From positions 34,725,797 to 34,789,796 of the forward strand of contig CP136061.1 of the NCBI GenBank assembly GCA_032622095.1: 64,000 nucleotides of DNA, read 5' to 3'. Origin of the DNA: Siphonodentalium dalli (Eukaryota; Mollusca; Scaphopoda; Gadilida; Siphonodentaliidae). A program made the position numbers and the translations under genes. Below the pieces are notes generated by a model. That model had not been told where the DNA came from. It was given only the letters and a program-made list of their open reading frames with translations, and did no database searches. Shown here piece after piece: positions 1 to 11,255 of the stretch (position 1 is the first letter of the stretch; every line of letters begins with the position of its first letter).

Positions 1-165
1 CCCAACTAAATAATTTTTTGGGAAAATCAAACTGCCAGAATAATTTCAACCTTGTTTTGGTGTGAAATTTCCAACTGACGTGCTAGGTATATGAATATTT
101 CAACTGTTGAACAATTTTACAACAGTTGAAGTGAAACACCGCACCCCCATCGTCACGTCTCTGTA
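1..165 (+). repeat. Interspersed repeat family A, partial copy
   Basis: The stretch contains the family core in which the phrase 'gtgtgaaatttccaac' is followed by 'tttcaactgttgaaca'. It ends in a C-rich segment followed by 'gtcacgtctctg'. The same order of phrases recurs near 1,790-1,905 and 44,664-44,810, and in reverse near 61,920-62,000. The copy runs off the left edge of the window. No coding capacity is seen and the family's class is unknown. Confidence 0.7.
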
Positions 166-544
166 TCGACCCTTTGTGCATGAGCATAAACATATCGTGA
201 ATGTATTACACTTTTGAATACAACCGCTTAGTTATTTTATCCTATGTGGGTGGTAGCTGATTCTCATTTTAATATAGATTATATATTTACCATTTGAACG
301 GACATGGCTCATTTGAACATCAAGACTGTTCTATATTGTAGTGGTGGAGATATATAGGTCGACAATGACACGAAATACCGATATACACACCTTATACTCT
401 ACACAACATTACCCTCGTCAAAGCGACTTTCAGCTGTTTTGGTTTTTGTTTCGTATAGAAGTGAAGCAAACGCTCTTTATTTATATTTATATTAACATAA
501 CATTTTAGGCCTGTGATTGAAGGATACAATATAATGACACGGCT

Positions 545-860
545 GGTTTTTATCTAGTATCTGTATATTTTCGAATATGTGTCTGTCTGCATGTCCACTA
601 TTTTTTAGAAAATAATGAGGCCATCTATAGCTATATGACTAATAGAGATAATATTTACCAGAAATGTAACGGTGTGGTTTATAGAACTAGTAAAGGTGTC
701 TCTATCTTTATGGCGCGGATGGGGTTCGGGGCTCTTTACAAAAAATATTAAAAGAAGTATTTGACGTCGGTTGCCACAAAACATGTAAATACACATCGTG
801 ACACAGTGAAAGAATGCAAGTGTATCAGGCATTTATAAGACATAATATGTTTTACATTTG
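545..860 (+). repeat. Diverged relic of repeat family B
   Basis: A 'gtctgtctgcatgtcc' run, a 'ggtgtggttta' phrase and a 'gttgccacaaaac' phrase occur in the same order as in the family B elements at 41.7 kb and 58.2 kb. The minus-strand translation near 780 (CGNRRQ) also recurs in the minus-strand frame near 41,940. Similarity is patchy, so this is an old copy or a chance resemblance of low-complexity parts. Confidence 0.35.
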
Positions 861-1384
861 CACTATATATGTATCGATAATTGGTCTCATTCATGGTCCA
901 CTTATCAATACCTGCTATTGTGCCCATGCATGTAGTTGCATTGAATTCAACAAAATACACGTGAACGGGTACGGGTAAATCGATGAACATCGTCGTGGTT
1001 ACTTGGGTACTTTCAATGCAGCTCATAAAGCAATAGCGATTTAGAACGGGCAGATGTGTCCCATTGACAGGTAACCTTTCACTACGATTTCTCACTCAAA
1101 GGTTCATGAATTACACGTAATTCCAGTCAGCTATGCGTTAACCTATATATTGCAAGATTTCATGGGCACACATCATGCATTGATAAAGTTGTCATTTTAA
1201 ACCAGGTTCTATGTTCAAATTCTCGAGGCGGCTTCTAGCACTTTTTTCACTACATTAATGAGAGGTTGTGGTTGATAGAGTGAGTAGATGGTGCTATAGA
1301 CGCAGTCTCGACCCATTGTAGGGACGTGTCTATAGATTGTATCCGCGTTAGGAGGGGCGTTCACATTCTAACTACACCCCATTT
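860..1384. other. Anonymous sequence, no gene seen
   Basis: Short open frames on both strands resemble nothing I recognise. There is no clear tandem or inverted structure. Confidence 0.5.
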
Positions 1385-1905
1385 TCACCCCCTCCCCATC
1401 CCGTTGTGCTTTGATTTTCCCAACTGGTCCCCCACATCCGCCTGAATGGTAGCAAATTATAAATGAATCTTTTTGTCACTAGCCGGGGTGGGTATAATCC
1501 ATTAGACCGACCAGTACAAGAAAATGTGTAGATCTGAGCCTGAACATGGTTCGTCCCGGTGTGAGAAATATTTGAAATCTGAACATGACATTTTCTAAAT
1601 CCTAGCATCCAGACTGGCATCAAACGTTCCATTTGTTGGACATTTTGATACCTGACACCCCCCAAAAGTTTGAAAATTTTCAACAGTTTCTGATAGCCAT
1701 TTCAGTCCAAATGTTTTACCAAAAATAGGAAAATATGCAAATGTTGGTCTAAAAACTACAAATTCTCCACTAATAAATTGATGGAATATTAAACTACGGG
1801 AACAATTTCAACCTATTGTTGGTGTGAAATTTCCAACAAATGTTTTGTCAAGAATATCATATTTCCAACTGTTGAACATTTGACAAAAGTTTGGGGGGGG
1901 GGCTG
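1385..1905 (+). repeat. Interspersed repeat family A, longest plus-strand copy
   Basis: The copy runs from a 'tgtgctttgattttccc' region through 'cccggtgtgagaaa' and 'aaatcctagcatc', then 'ggaaaatatgcaaat', to the 'ttggtgtgaaatttccaac' core, and ends in a G run near 1,893. The reverse complement of this order is found at about 61,915-62,475. Partial copies are at 1-165 and 44,030-44,810. The unit is therefore about 0.5-0.6 kb. No terminal repeats or reading frame were recognised, so its class is open. Confidence 0.7.
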
Positions 1906-3170
1906 AGACACTATTATAGGAAACAAGGTCACAAGTCTTTGTAATTCATCCTATGTCACAAATACACCTGAAATATTCAATTCAGAACAACTAAAGTTGA
2001 ATGAAATACTGTAATACATTCTTATATGAGCATGTTTATACTTTCGGGTAGTTGCCTAGCAACCGTTGCTAAGCAGGGCCAAATCTCGATGCGGTCTATT
2101 TTGAAAATGATCAGTAAGGTCCAAGGAACATATGTGGATGTTTCATGCTTTTATCAATATTTGTGCAATTCTTACATTTCCATGCACCAAGCGCCTGGAC
2201 TACACAGAAGCATGATATATTGGGAAATAACCGATTTTCACCCATTTTGGAAAATGGTCACCAAGTTTAAAGACATATTTCTCATGACTGAGTCACTGAC
2301 ATGTCTTTTTCGACAATAACGAATTTCTCCATGTAGCATATACGCTACAGATTATTTAGGAGCAAAGATAACGTATTCAAAACTGATATATAAAATCAGT
2401 GGGTAGAAAATATAAGACCCGATATGAAAAAAGCTAATATTTTGGTGAATGACCTTGACCTTTGTGTGTGACCTTGACCTCTAGAGGTGAAATCCCCGCG
2501 TCAAAATAAAGCCCACCAAGGGTGCCACCCCATATTAGTGTAAGGATAGAGTTACTGCATTAAACTTTCTAGTAGTAGACCATTATAAGTATATTTTGAA
2601 AACTGGCCAAAATCACCCTTCGTTGCCATGGAAACACAAATTTTGCACACTAAGCTACACTGCCACAGTGCTCCCCAGCACTCAGATGAATTTCAGATTA
2701 TAAGCTTTGAGAAAAATGTTGATAGAATTTTCCCACCAAAATGGTACCATTCTCGGTCCTGGCTCATGGACTATTGGTCCCGCTCAGCTCAGTTTCGAAG
2801 TTCTGCATGGCATGCATGCCCATTTCCCTTAAGAAACATGGCCAGAATCTCAAAAGACGTTTTTTAGGCAAACTTCCATACTGCATCCTTTAAACAGAAT
2901 TTGTCATGCCTCATAATGTACTGGGAGGACAACCATAATACAACCTAGAGTTTTCACTTGATTAAGTAACATGTTTAATAACCCAGCAGATCACTACCTT
3001 GCTACCTTTTCGGAACAGCAGAGAATAATGTTTGGGATATATATGAACAATTAACTTGTTAGGTGCATAAGAAATGTTAGTATTCAATCTAAATAACACA
3101 TAATAGTCAAACTTTGTCATCATCCACAACTTGTATGTGGTTGCATGGCACGCAGCATGGGCAATATTTA
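1906..3170. other. Noncoding sequence with two X-box-like palindromes
   Basis: No gene is seen. Two sites resemble RFX X-boxes: gttgcctagcaac at 2,051-2,063, and a gttgccatggaaac form near 2,622-2,635. The region also has a short doublet of 'gtgaccttgacc' near 2,450-2,480. Short open frames here resemble nothing I know. Confidence 0.5.
2051..2063 (+). promoter_or_regulatory. X-box-like palindrome (RFX-type site)
   Basis: The 13-mer gttgcctagcaac matches the general RFX X-box form, two half-sites GTNRCC and RGYAAC with no spacer. A second looser copy lies near 2,622-2,635. No gene is recognised nearby, and motifs of this kind also occur inside dispersed repeats, so function is doubtful. Confidence 0.3.
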
Positions 3171-4215
3171 CCATTTTTCACATTTTTGCCGCCATTTTGA
3201 GCCAAAGTGACAATCTTGGAACCAATGAACTGGAATATGCATAATATATGGAATGTTTCACTAAAATTTCTTGATGAAATATAACTAGAAATCACAATGG
3301 TGTCAAATCGAATTTTTGAGAGATCAGTAGGGTTTCTGACTTCATGAATGGCATATTTCATTTCTCCAATGGTCAGTTAACATGAATAGCACAACATAAA
3401 GTGAGAATTCTCAATCAGTACCAAATAGCATAAACTGATCTTAAAGATATTAGAGACAAAATTTTCCACTTCCTACTGCCATTTTGGCAGCCATTTTTCA
3501 GCCATTCTGAGCCAATGTGACAATTTTTGTACTAATGATTTGGAATATGTATCAAAAATGGAATGCTTCACTAAAATTTCACAGTTCTGCCCAGTTCTTG
3601 ATGAAATAATACTAGAAATCTCAATGGTAATTTTTGGTAATATTTTATACCACTTTCTGTAAAATCGAATATTTGAGGGATCAGAAAGGTTTATGATCCC
3701 ATGAATGGCATATTTCATTGCACCAATGGTCAGTTAACTTGAAAATACAACATAAAGTCACAATTTTCAACCAGTACGAAAATCATAAACTGATCTTAAA
3801 GACATTAGAGAAAACAAATCAAATTTTCCACTTCCGGCTGTCATTTTGGGTGCCATTTTTTCAGCCACTTTAAGCCAAAGTGACAATTTTTGTACTAATG
3901 AGTTGGAATATGCATAAGAAATGGAATGTTTTACTAAAATTTTACAGTTCTGCCCATATCTTGATGAAATATGACTAGACATCCCAATGGTGATTTTTGG
4001 TAACATTTGAAACCGCTTTCTGTAAAATCGAATTTTTGAGGGCTCAGAAGGGTTTCTGAATGGCATATTTCATTGCTCCAATGGACAGTTAACATGAATA
4101 ATCCAACATAAAGTCACAATTATCAACCAGTACCAAACAGCATAAACTGATCTTAAAGATATTAGAGAAAAAAATTAAATTTTCCACTTCCATCTGCCAT
4201 TTTGACGGCCATCTT
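3170..4215 (+). repeat. Tandem repeat, unit about 356 bp, about three copies
   Basis: The phrase 'cataaactgatcttaaag' starts near 3,430, 3,787 and 4,142, which gives spacings of 357 and 355 bp. Each unit holds 'gccattttg', 'gagccaatgtgacaat', 'ggaatatg', 'aaaatttcacagttctg', 'gtaaaatcgaat' and 'catgaatggcatatttcatt' in the same order. The first unit (about 3,170-3,430) lacks the segment around the 'cagttctgccca' phrase. Unit divergence suggests moderate age. Confidence 0.9.
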
Positions 4216-4517
4216 GGACGGTGAGTTTCAATTTTAGCCTATTATAGTGGCATTTTGTCTTATCTTCACACAAATGTATACATTTGTATATATATGACAA
4301 CTTGACAAGACTGCCTCACTATAATTTGCATCAAACTGATTTAGTGAACCGTCTGAAAAACGGCGGCCATGTTGGGCGCCATCTTGAATTTAACGGGTTT
4401 CACTTAACCGAAAGCTGGAACCAGCTGGATTATGATCAGGGATATAGTGCACAAAATAACTATGTGCGAAGTTTTGTGCTTCTATCCGGAAGTGAACGAT
4501 TCTTCTATTATTGTAAG

Positions 4518-4994
4518 TTAAAGGTACTCAATCCGTAAAGAGGGTCCCCATCTCAACAGATTCCAACAACAACAATCCGATCAGATGGTCCTATATTACT
4601 ATTTCTTTGGCTTTGGGGGTAAAACATATTTGATTCGAGTCGAGGAACCCATCAAACAAAGCTCAGAGTTATTAGATATTGATTTTTGAAATTTGTTATT
4701 AACTCGAGATGAGTACTAATAACTGCCGTAATCTGCTCTGGATGTGTACTCCAAATCTATTCAAACAGACAAGAATGGATAACTCTAAAATCAAGTGGTA
4801 ATTTTAACGCAATTTTGACTGAGTTCTGGGCCAGATAGTATTCCCGATAATGAAAAATAATAGATTTCTAAAATCGATATCTAACAAATCTGAGCTTTGA
4901 TGGGTGACTTCCTCGACTCGAATCAAATATTTTTGACCCCCGAAGCCATTGAAATAGTAATTGAGAGGAGTTTTATCGGATTGAGTACCTTTAA
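4518..4994. mobile_element. TTAA-bounded foldback element (MITE-like)
   Basis: The element begins ttaaaggtactcaatccg and ends with its exact reverse complement. Both ends carry TTAA. The inverted arms continue imperfectly for roughly 170 bp through 'tttgattcgagtcgagga' and 'gagttattagatat'. At the left end a 'ccaacaacaacaatccg' segment repeats the terminal motif. TTAA ends suggest a piggyBac-type target, which is an inference, since no transposase is present. Partial relatives are at 6,188, 9,652 and 10,560-10,830. Confidence 0.75.
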
Positions 4995-6010
4995 GTGACT
5001 CCACTAAAACAGTGAACAACTCAATCAAATTATTAAATTTGACCGAGAGCAGTAAAATATACGAATTTCAACTGTCGCCAAGTCCCTGCTTTTGGGGCAC
5101 TTCGGGGGAATTATCTAGGGGTCTTAGTAAATACCAATACACTGACACCCCCTCCCCCCCATTCTGAACTCCTCGACCTGTGACCTCTGGGGGCCAAGGT
5201 GAAACGGTGACTGAATCTGACGAGGTTTGCCGAATGCCCCTCCCCCGAATAGGTCTATAACCATACAGACTCCATTGAAGTTTGCCGATCCGGCGAATTA
5301 GATGTTAACATATCTGTATTCCAGACAATAAGAGATAGTAATAACTAAATAAACATTAAAAATTATAATTAAGCTAATGATGGAAGTTCTTCAAATGGTC
5401 TTATAAACTGATATTATTGCAACAGTTTACATAAATTGAGTTCTATTTTGTCGTAAAAATAAACAAAATGTCGTAAAAGTTTGCCGCGAGAAAACAGTTA
5501 GTTCAAAAATGTCTTAAAACTTAAAATCGCTAATATCCTCTCCAAACAGCAGTGGCAAATTACAATGCACTACGCACAGACCGTACCAGTTCTCTCTCAA
5601 GCTTCCAGTTCAGCGCCCGATTCCAAATAACAAAATTAAGGAAAGATATTAAGTTTTTTGTCTCTCCTGTAAAACATGGAATTTGCCAAAAAATGATTTT
5701 TACGACATTTTTGAATTTCACCGACGATATAATATAATCGCAATAGGCTGAAATAGGGTAAAATTTGCGTATTATCGTATTTTGGCCGCCATCTTGGAAG
5801 CCATCTTTGATTAAGTTGACAGTTTATGGATCCAGTTAGATGTAAATACCTTATGTAATGATCCTAATATGATTACGTCAGTACGTATGGACAACCCAAA
5901 ACACGTCCATCCATCTATAAAATGATAAATGTATGTTTCATGGGAGTGCCTGGCGTGTATTTCTGGCCAACTTGGGATATATGATCACGTCAGTACGTAT
6001 GGACGGCGAC
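4995..6010. other. Noncoding sequence with a family C fragment
   Basis: No gene is recognised. A segment near 5,199-5,240 (ggtgaaacggtgactgaatc and following) recurs in reverse orientation near 34,845-34,885, so it is part of a dispersed repeat. A 'gccgccatcttggaagccatc' type phrase near 5,785 resembles similar phrases near 4,362 and 40,790. Confidence 0.5.
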
Positions 6011-6014
6011 ATGT

Positions 6015-6110
6015 CTCTATTCCGAAGGTTCGCTATTCCCAAGGTTCATTATACCGAAGGATCGCTATTCCGAAGGTTCTCTATTCCTCGCTATTCAGAA
6101 GGTTTTTGTT
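6015..6110 (+). repeat. Short minisatellite, unit about 15-16 bp
   Basis: The motif 'attccgaaggttcgct' recurs about six times with small changes. A reverse-orientation set of the same motif (gaaccttcggaata) lies near 6,465-6,530, so the two could form a stem about 350 bp apart. Confidence 0.8.
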
Positions 6111-6187
6111 ATTTTGAAATTTCATTCGATATTCTAAAGTATTGAGAGGGTTCTTTATCATAAGACTCTTTTTATGAAGGATATATC

Positions 6188-6304
6188 TTAAAGGTACTCA
6201 ATCCGATCAGACGCTCCTAAATTACTATTACTTTCGGTGGTAAAACAATATTTGATTCGAGTCGAGGAACCCACCCATCAAAGCTCATGTTATTAGATAT
6301 CGAT
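6188..6304 (+). mobile_element. Partial TTAA foldback element, left arm
   Basis: The end ttaaaggtactcaatccg is followed by the same arm as in the 4,518-4,994 element, including the 'tttgattcgagtcgagga' phrase. The matching right terminus is not found nearby. An inverted piece of the element's interior ('ccacttgattttagag') is near 6,410. Confidence 0.65.
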
Positions 6305-6464
6305 GTTTGCTATTTCTATTGTTTATGGGCCTGATCTTGTCAGAATAAAAGGTCAAACGGGCGGTCTTGCAGATATGGATAACTGTTAAATCGTGGTAAT
6401 AATAACCACTTGATTTTAGAGTTGTCCATCTTTTCTGGATAAATAAGCCCATAATAGCAAATCT

Positions 6465-6530
6465 TCTGAATAAAGAACCTTTGGGATAGCGACTCTTCGG
6501 AATATGGAACCTTCGGAATAATGAACCCGA
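6465..6530 (-). repeat. Inverted copy of the 15-16 bp minisatellite
   Basis: The motif gaaccttcggaata and close variants occur about three times. It is the reverse complement of the repeat at 6,015-6,110. Confidence 0.7.
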
Positions 6531-6892
6531 TCCTATATGAAGAGCCCACGACACGTCCATCAATAAATGTATACATTTCTCTAATTTCCAGACTGATATT
6601 CATGGCGCCAGTCAAGAGATATTAGCCATATAACACATGTTACTATATTTGTTCAAAATGCTATCATCAGGTGAAGGTTGAATCTAGCCCAGTGACCAAT
6701 TTTCAAGGCAAAATTATTTTCTTTAATTTTTGCGAGTTTCAGCGAGTTACATGGATGGGACACAATGACTCAATGAGACACAATTTCTGGCCGGTGGTAG
6801 GATCCAACTTCAGTAGATGATAGGCACTTCAAAAAGGATTGACATAATTTGCCAAATGACTTTTGTTTTGGGGCTGGAGTGGATAAATACCC

Positions 6893-7005
6893 AGAACGAC
6901 ACGATGTGTAAATGGGTTTGTCGATACGACAGCGCCTCGAGTCCTATCCTTCCGCGACAGCACGAGTGCCGTATCGACAAACCCATCTACACATCGTGTC
7001 GTTCT
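6893..7005. repeat. Long hairpin, 36-bp arms
   Basis: The arm at 6,893-6,928 is the reverse complement of 6,970-7,005 with one mismatch. A 41-nt loop lies between them. The arms read agaacgacacgatgtgta and onward. No coding role is evident. Confidence 0.9.
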
Positions 7006-7009
7006 GTGT

Positions 7010-9651
7010 TTATTACACGCGTCGCGTCCTATAATCCGTGCATTAAAAATACAGGATTAGAAGGTTTATTTAGGCTCATACAGGGCGTGTTTGTCATGTG
7101 TGATGATTCTTTTATTTAAATAGTTCCAGTTTCATGGTTGAGGCGAACGTCATGTACGTCATTTTACGTCAACGAGATGCATATGGAACGTACGTTCCAT
7201 ACGGATTTGTAAATATGGAACAGCAATAACACTGTAGTTCTAGGAACAAGCGTGTAATAAATAATTTATATCAAACAAACTGATGTCATTGTGCAATACC
7301 GGTAGTTGTATGTTCGGGGCGTTTCATATACGGTTACTACTCATTAATCAGATGTGCATACCATATGCATGTTTACGGAATTCACCTTAAAAGACTATCG
7401 AACCACAAAAAGTGCAAGATCATGTCATGAATCTCTACACTAACTATGACCGTACTATAGACCATATACACCAATTGCACTGTGTAAATTTATGAAAAAT
7501 TAATAAACATGCAGGGAATATATTCTTTTTATTGTTAATACTTGTTCCTCAATAATCTACTTCACAGTAGGGGTGGTCCCAGCTCGAGATTGCATGCTTG
7601 TTTGTGACGTTTGTGAGCTTATATCATACCCTCATATGTCTAATCATTGTGATGGTCAATAATAGTGATAGCGGAGACCTAGAGTGAAATTAATAATAGT
7701 GATGGAAATTTAATTTAATTTAATTCTATTTCAATTTAATTCTATATATGTCTCTATGCCAAATAACTTAATGATCATTGAGAATTGTATCTAAAATTAA
7801 TAATCATGCGGCACATGCTGAAACTATTGTTAGGCATCTGATAGTATATAAACATTTAAATAATTGCCCGGGAGGAATTACATTAGTGTAAGGGACGCAA
7901 AGCAAAATCAACCACAAAGTCACTTAAATCTTGCAATTTCAAAGCTGGATCTTCACATTCTATGACACACATTATAATAATAAAAGGTATTTCATAATTT
8001 ATTAACTGTACTGCTTTTTCATTGTTACAAACTTCCGTATCGCAACAGCAAAAACTGTGTACTGGTGGAATATATCATTCTCCAATCTCGACGGGCATAG
8101 ATATATACATAGAGATTCATAGCATGGTTTAAGAAAATGATACCAGATTAAACATTTATATGATCATCTGCGATTGTCTCATGCGTCATGTACATGTATA
8201 ACTAGAAGGTCATGACAGTTCGACCAAGTTGGCCTGGGATTATTATGTTTAGCATACAGATTATTCCAATCTCAATGTGTCAAGTCGACAATAGCAAGTA
8301 CGCAGGGCTATATTTAATAATTTTTCCAGAAATAACCATTATGCAATGTAAATGTGTATTCGCTAGCCATGCTGACCGAGCTGTATATATTTTTGTGTTC
8401 CTTCTGTTAATGCCGATTTGGACAAATATAAATATTTCTGCAACAAACGCCGCCCGTCCCTTTAGCCTCTGGTGTTCCTACTAGCAAGTCCACTCGTCTG
8501 CTTACAGTGTTAAATGTATTCCAAGCTACATCGACCAACACTTATAATACACATGAAATATTGAGCAACAGTATAAAACTAGGCGGCTATCCGGGTGGAT
8601 ATGCTGATCTATTCGACTTGACACTGATATTAACACACATGGCGGTCAAATGCAGTGGATTTCTGCCAGTCATTATTCATCATCAAAGAAGCATGGAATT
8701 CCGCGCTGTCTGTATAGGCCAGAAATTCCCACCAGATGATACATTACGTAATACGAACGCCCCGATGCTTGAAGGTTGCTCAATGTGTTGAGCAGATGTT
8801 TCTGCATTGGAACGCCGGGCTTTATTAGCTTCCGTTTTGTGTCTGTCTTTCATGAAAGTTATCCGACCTCCTGATATTTTAATTATCACATAAGAAACTA
8901 GATCGCACTATCGACTTCAAATGAGCCTTCTCAAATTAAATTATATTGTGTATATATGTCACAAGTTAACTTTTGTATATGTATATACATGTATTGTACA
9001 ATAATGGTCCCCATATTTGGAGGAATAAATATCTCTCTCGTGGTATGGCATTACACCTGAATGGTAAGCCCTAATGAATTAAACCAAACGGATCAGATTA
9101 ATGGCAATGACATATAACAGGCAAGTATATTATTTATATTGTAAATACTGTTCATATATTATAATGTATCATTTGAAAATTTATGATGTAAGTCATGTTC
9201 ATAAATGTAATATATGTTATCTTAATATCTATGTATTATTGGTCGATAAGATTAAACAAATTGAATTGACCGGTGGAATAGAAAGTAGATTGCAGGACTG
9301 GGAAGTATATCATATATAGGCAAATTTGAGAACGTTCTAAACATTCATAAAATGGCAGTTAAAACAGTTTTTAAAAAACTCTTGCCAGTGTGACTCCCAC
9401 CCCCCCCCCATATTGCGTGCAAACAACAGTCGCTATCTTGGAACAGCATACCACAACTATAAGCACTGATCTCAGGTTATAATATGAAAGGATCAATTGT
9501 GTTAATGCCATACTGACTAATATTATTGACAAAATTAATGCTGTGCCAGCGTAACACAACACAGCCGACCCATAGCTATAATTATACAGTATTTCTCGCA
9601 TTGTCGTTTATTTGTATGCCGTGATAATGGGTGGCTGAACACAACAGTCGG
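7010..9651. other. AT-rich sequence, no gene recognised
   Basis: The stretch includes a perfect 20-bp palindrome at 7,182-7,201 (tatggaacgtacgttccata). Short open frames between 8,212 and 8,889 on both strands have no motif I recognise. A C run lies near 9,400-9,410. I see no tandem structure. Confidence 0.5.
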
Positions 9652-9770
9652 TTAAAGGTACTCAATTCGAATTAACGCTCGCAAATTAAGATTTCTCAGG
9701 CTCCGAGGTTAAAACATATACGATTCGAGTCGAGAAGACTAAATTGTCTAAAATCAAGTGGCTTTTTGTG
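9652..9770 (+). mobile_element. Partial TTAA foldback element, left end
   Basis: It begins ttaaaggtactcaattcg, one base off the family terminus, and contains the shared 'cgattcgagtcgaga' and 'aaaatcaagtgg' phrases. Right-end sequences of the same family appear at 10,605-10,624 and about 10,805-10,830. I cannot tell whether they belong to the same insertion. Confidence 0.55.
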
Positions 9771-9827
9771 TCAGATACTTGACAAACTGGCAGAATTTCG
9801 TTGAACAAAAAAATTATAAATAACAGG

Positions 9828-9848
9828 GTATATATATATATATATCTT
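9828..9848. repeat. (TA)n microsatellite
   Basis: A short run of alternating T and A. Confidence 0.85.
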
Positions 9849-10248
9849 TATTAACCTCCATTAACGGAGATCATACATCAATACATTGTATGTGTTGTAT
9901 AAACGAATTGGAGCGTTTTGTACACATAAAGGTGAGAGTGGTATTTATAAACATTATTTAGTATATATACAAACAACATTTGAGCATAGAAAATGGCGGC
10001 AAAAAGTAACAACACTGAATTCCAGTACATTACAGCCGTATGAGCCGTATGGTCTATGTACCATATTAGAGTTTGATCACATTTAGATAAGGAAAGTGTA
10101 TATCGCATGCGTATAGATGTTGATCTTATGTTCACTAAGCCATGCTCCTTTTCACCCTCAAACATTTTAATGTCAACAAGACTTGCTTTTCTGGCAGGCA
10201 GCAAGCACACGCAAGCAATCGGGTATAGTCTTAACGGGCATTGTTTCG

Positions 10249-10760
10249 TCAAAGTTGGCATCCTTTGTACATGAATTTCGCGGCGAATGTGAGAATATCT
10301 CCCCAAGCATTGATGACAACGAGTGGAGGAACGAAGGCTGTGCCGCCGATTAGGAAGTCACATAGATGGTTTTGCGAGAGTGAATCGAGAAACATAAAAC
10401 ATTCTACCCCAAAGAAGTCAATGGTGATTGACCAGAAACTGTATCTCAATTGATGCATGGCTGGCACATTACATGTAAATAATACATGTTCAATTTCTTT
10501 GTGATACGTTGATCTGCAGGCACCGCAATTCGAGTTGTTATTGAACATCGATCTGGCTTTTCAAAAAATGTTGTTGTTGGAATCGGATGATATGGGGACC
10601 ATCGAATCGGATTGAGTACCTTTAATCTGGGTGGAGGAAATAAACCGGGGATCAATCCACGTTCTTTCTCAGAATATTGCTTCATTGCCGCGAGATATGC
10701 CACTACTGTGATCTCAATGGCGAGGCATGACAATTGTGCCAGTATGACAACTGAAGCGGC
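10249..10760 (-). pseudogene. LINE ORF2 C-terminal relic, copy 1
   Basis: The minus-strand frame at 10,548-10,249 contains a C-x2-C ... H-x4-C cluster (CGAC, then EHVLFTC), the knuckle commonly found at the C-terminus of LINE ORF2 proteins after the reverse transcriptase. Upstream on the minus strand, in another frame near 10,740-10,690, 'CLAIEITVVAYLA' matches the corresponding segment of the relic at 11,256-11,790. Between the two pieces lies a right end of the TTAA foldback family (10,559-10,624), so a mobile-element end interrupts the LINE piece. No reverse transcriptase core is present. Frameshifts and the insertion make it non-functional. It is on the opposite strand to the LINE at 42.8-50.7 kb and is clearly a different copy. 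Confidence 0.7.
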
Positions 10761-10900
10761 ATTTCAAAAAATGTTGTTGTTGGAATCGGATGATATGGGG
10801 ATCATCGCATCGGATTGAGCATCTTTAAATTGGGTGGAGGTAATAAATCGGGTTCAATCCACGTTCTTCCTCAGAATATTGCTTCAATGCTGCGAGGAAT
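10559..10900. repeat. Direct duplication, period about 205 bp
   Basis: The segment starting 'caaaaaatgttgttgttgg' near 10,561 repeats near 10,766. Each copy holds a right end of the TTAA foldback family followed by LINE-derived sequence ('aatccacgttctt', 'cagaatattgcttca'). The duplication therefore copied a junction between an element end and LINE sequence. Confidence 0.8.
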
Positions 10901-10904
10901 TATG

Positions 10905-11255
10905 ATATGATATTTATTAGCATAAAACACTCATGTGAGCCGTATGCATTACATAATAATAATATAATTTACACATACATAGTTCATATAATAAACTTTC
11001 CACATATTCACACTACAGTTATACAATGACTTAGTAGAGCTCAATAATATAAGCATGCAAATAAACTGTATGCAGGCCTATGATATCGTGTGGAATAGAA
11101 ATTAATTATTAATTTATTCATCAACTTCGGGCTTCTTTTCTCATTTCAAAGAATTCTTTGAAAGCTCGACTGATCACATTACTTGTATTTGGTTGGTCGT
11201 TTCGCATTATGTATATGCATTTTGAGATACTACTGGCCCTTAGAAATTTAGTGAT
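10905..11255. other. AT-rich sequence, no gene recognised
   Basis: This lies between the two LINE relics on the minus strand and may include 3' sequence of copy 2. No motif supports a gene. Confidence 0.4.

Noticed and set aside
8212-8889. Plus and minus frames of 68-94 codons
   Set aside because: No motif, no splice context and no paralog in the window. Likely chance frames.
9371-9601. 76-codon minus-strand frame with hydrophobic stretches
   Set aside because: It depends on a homopolymer C run and has no supporting features.
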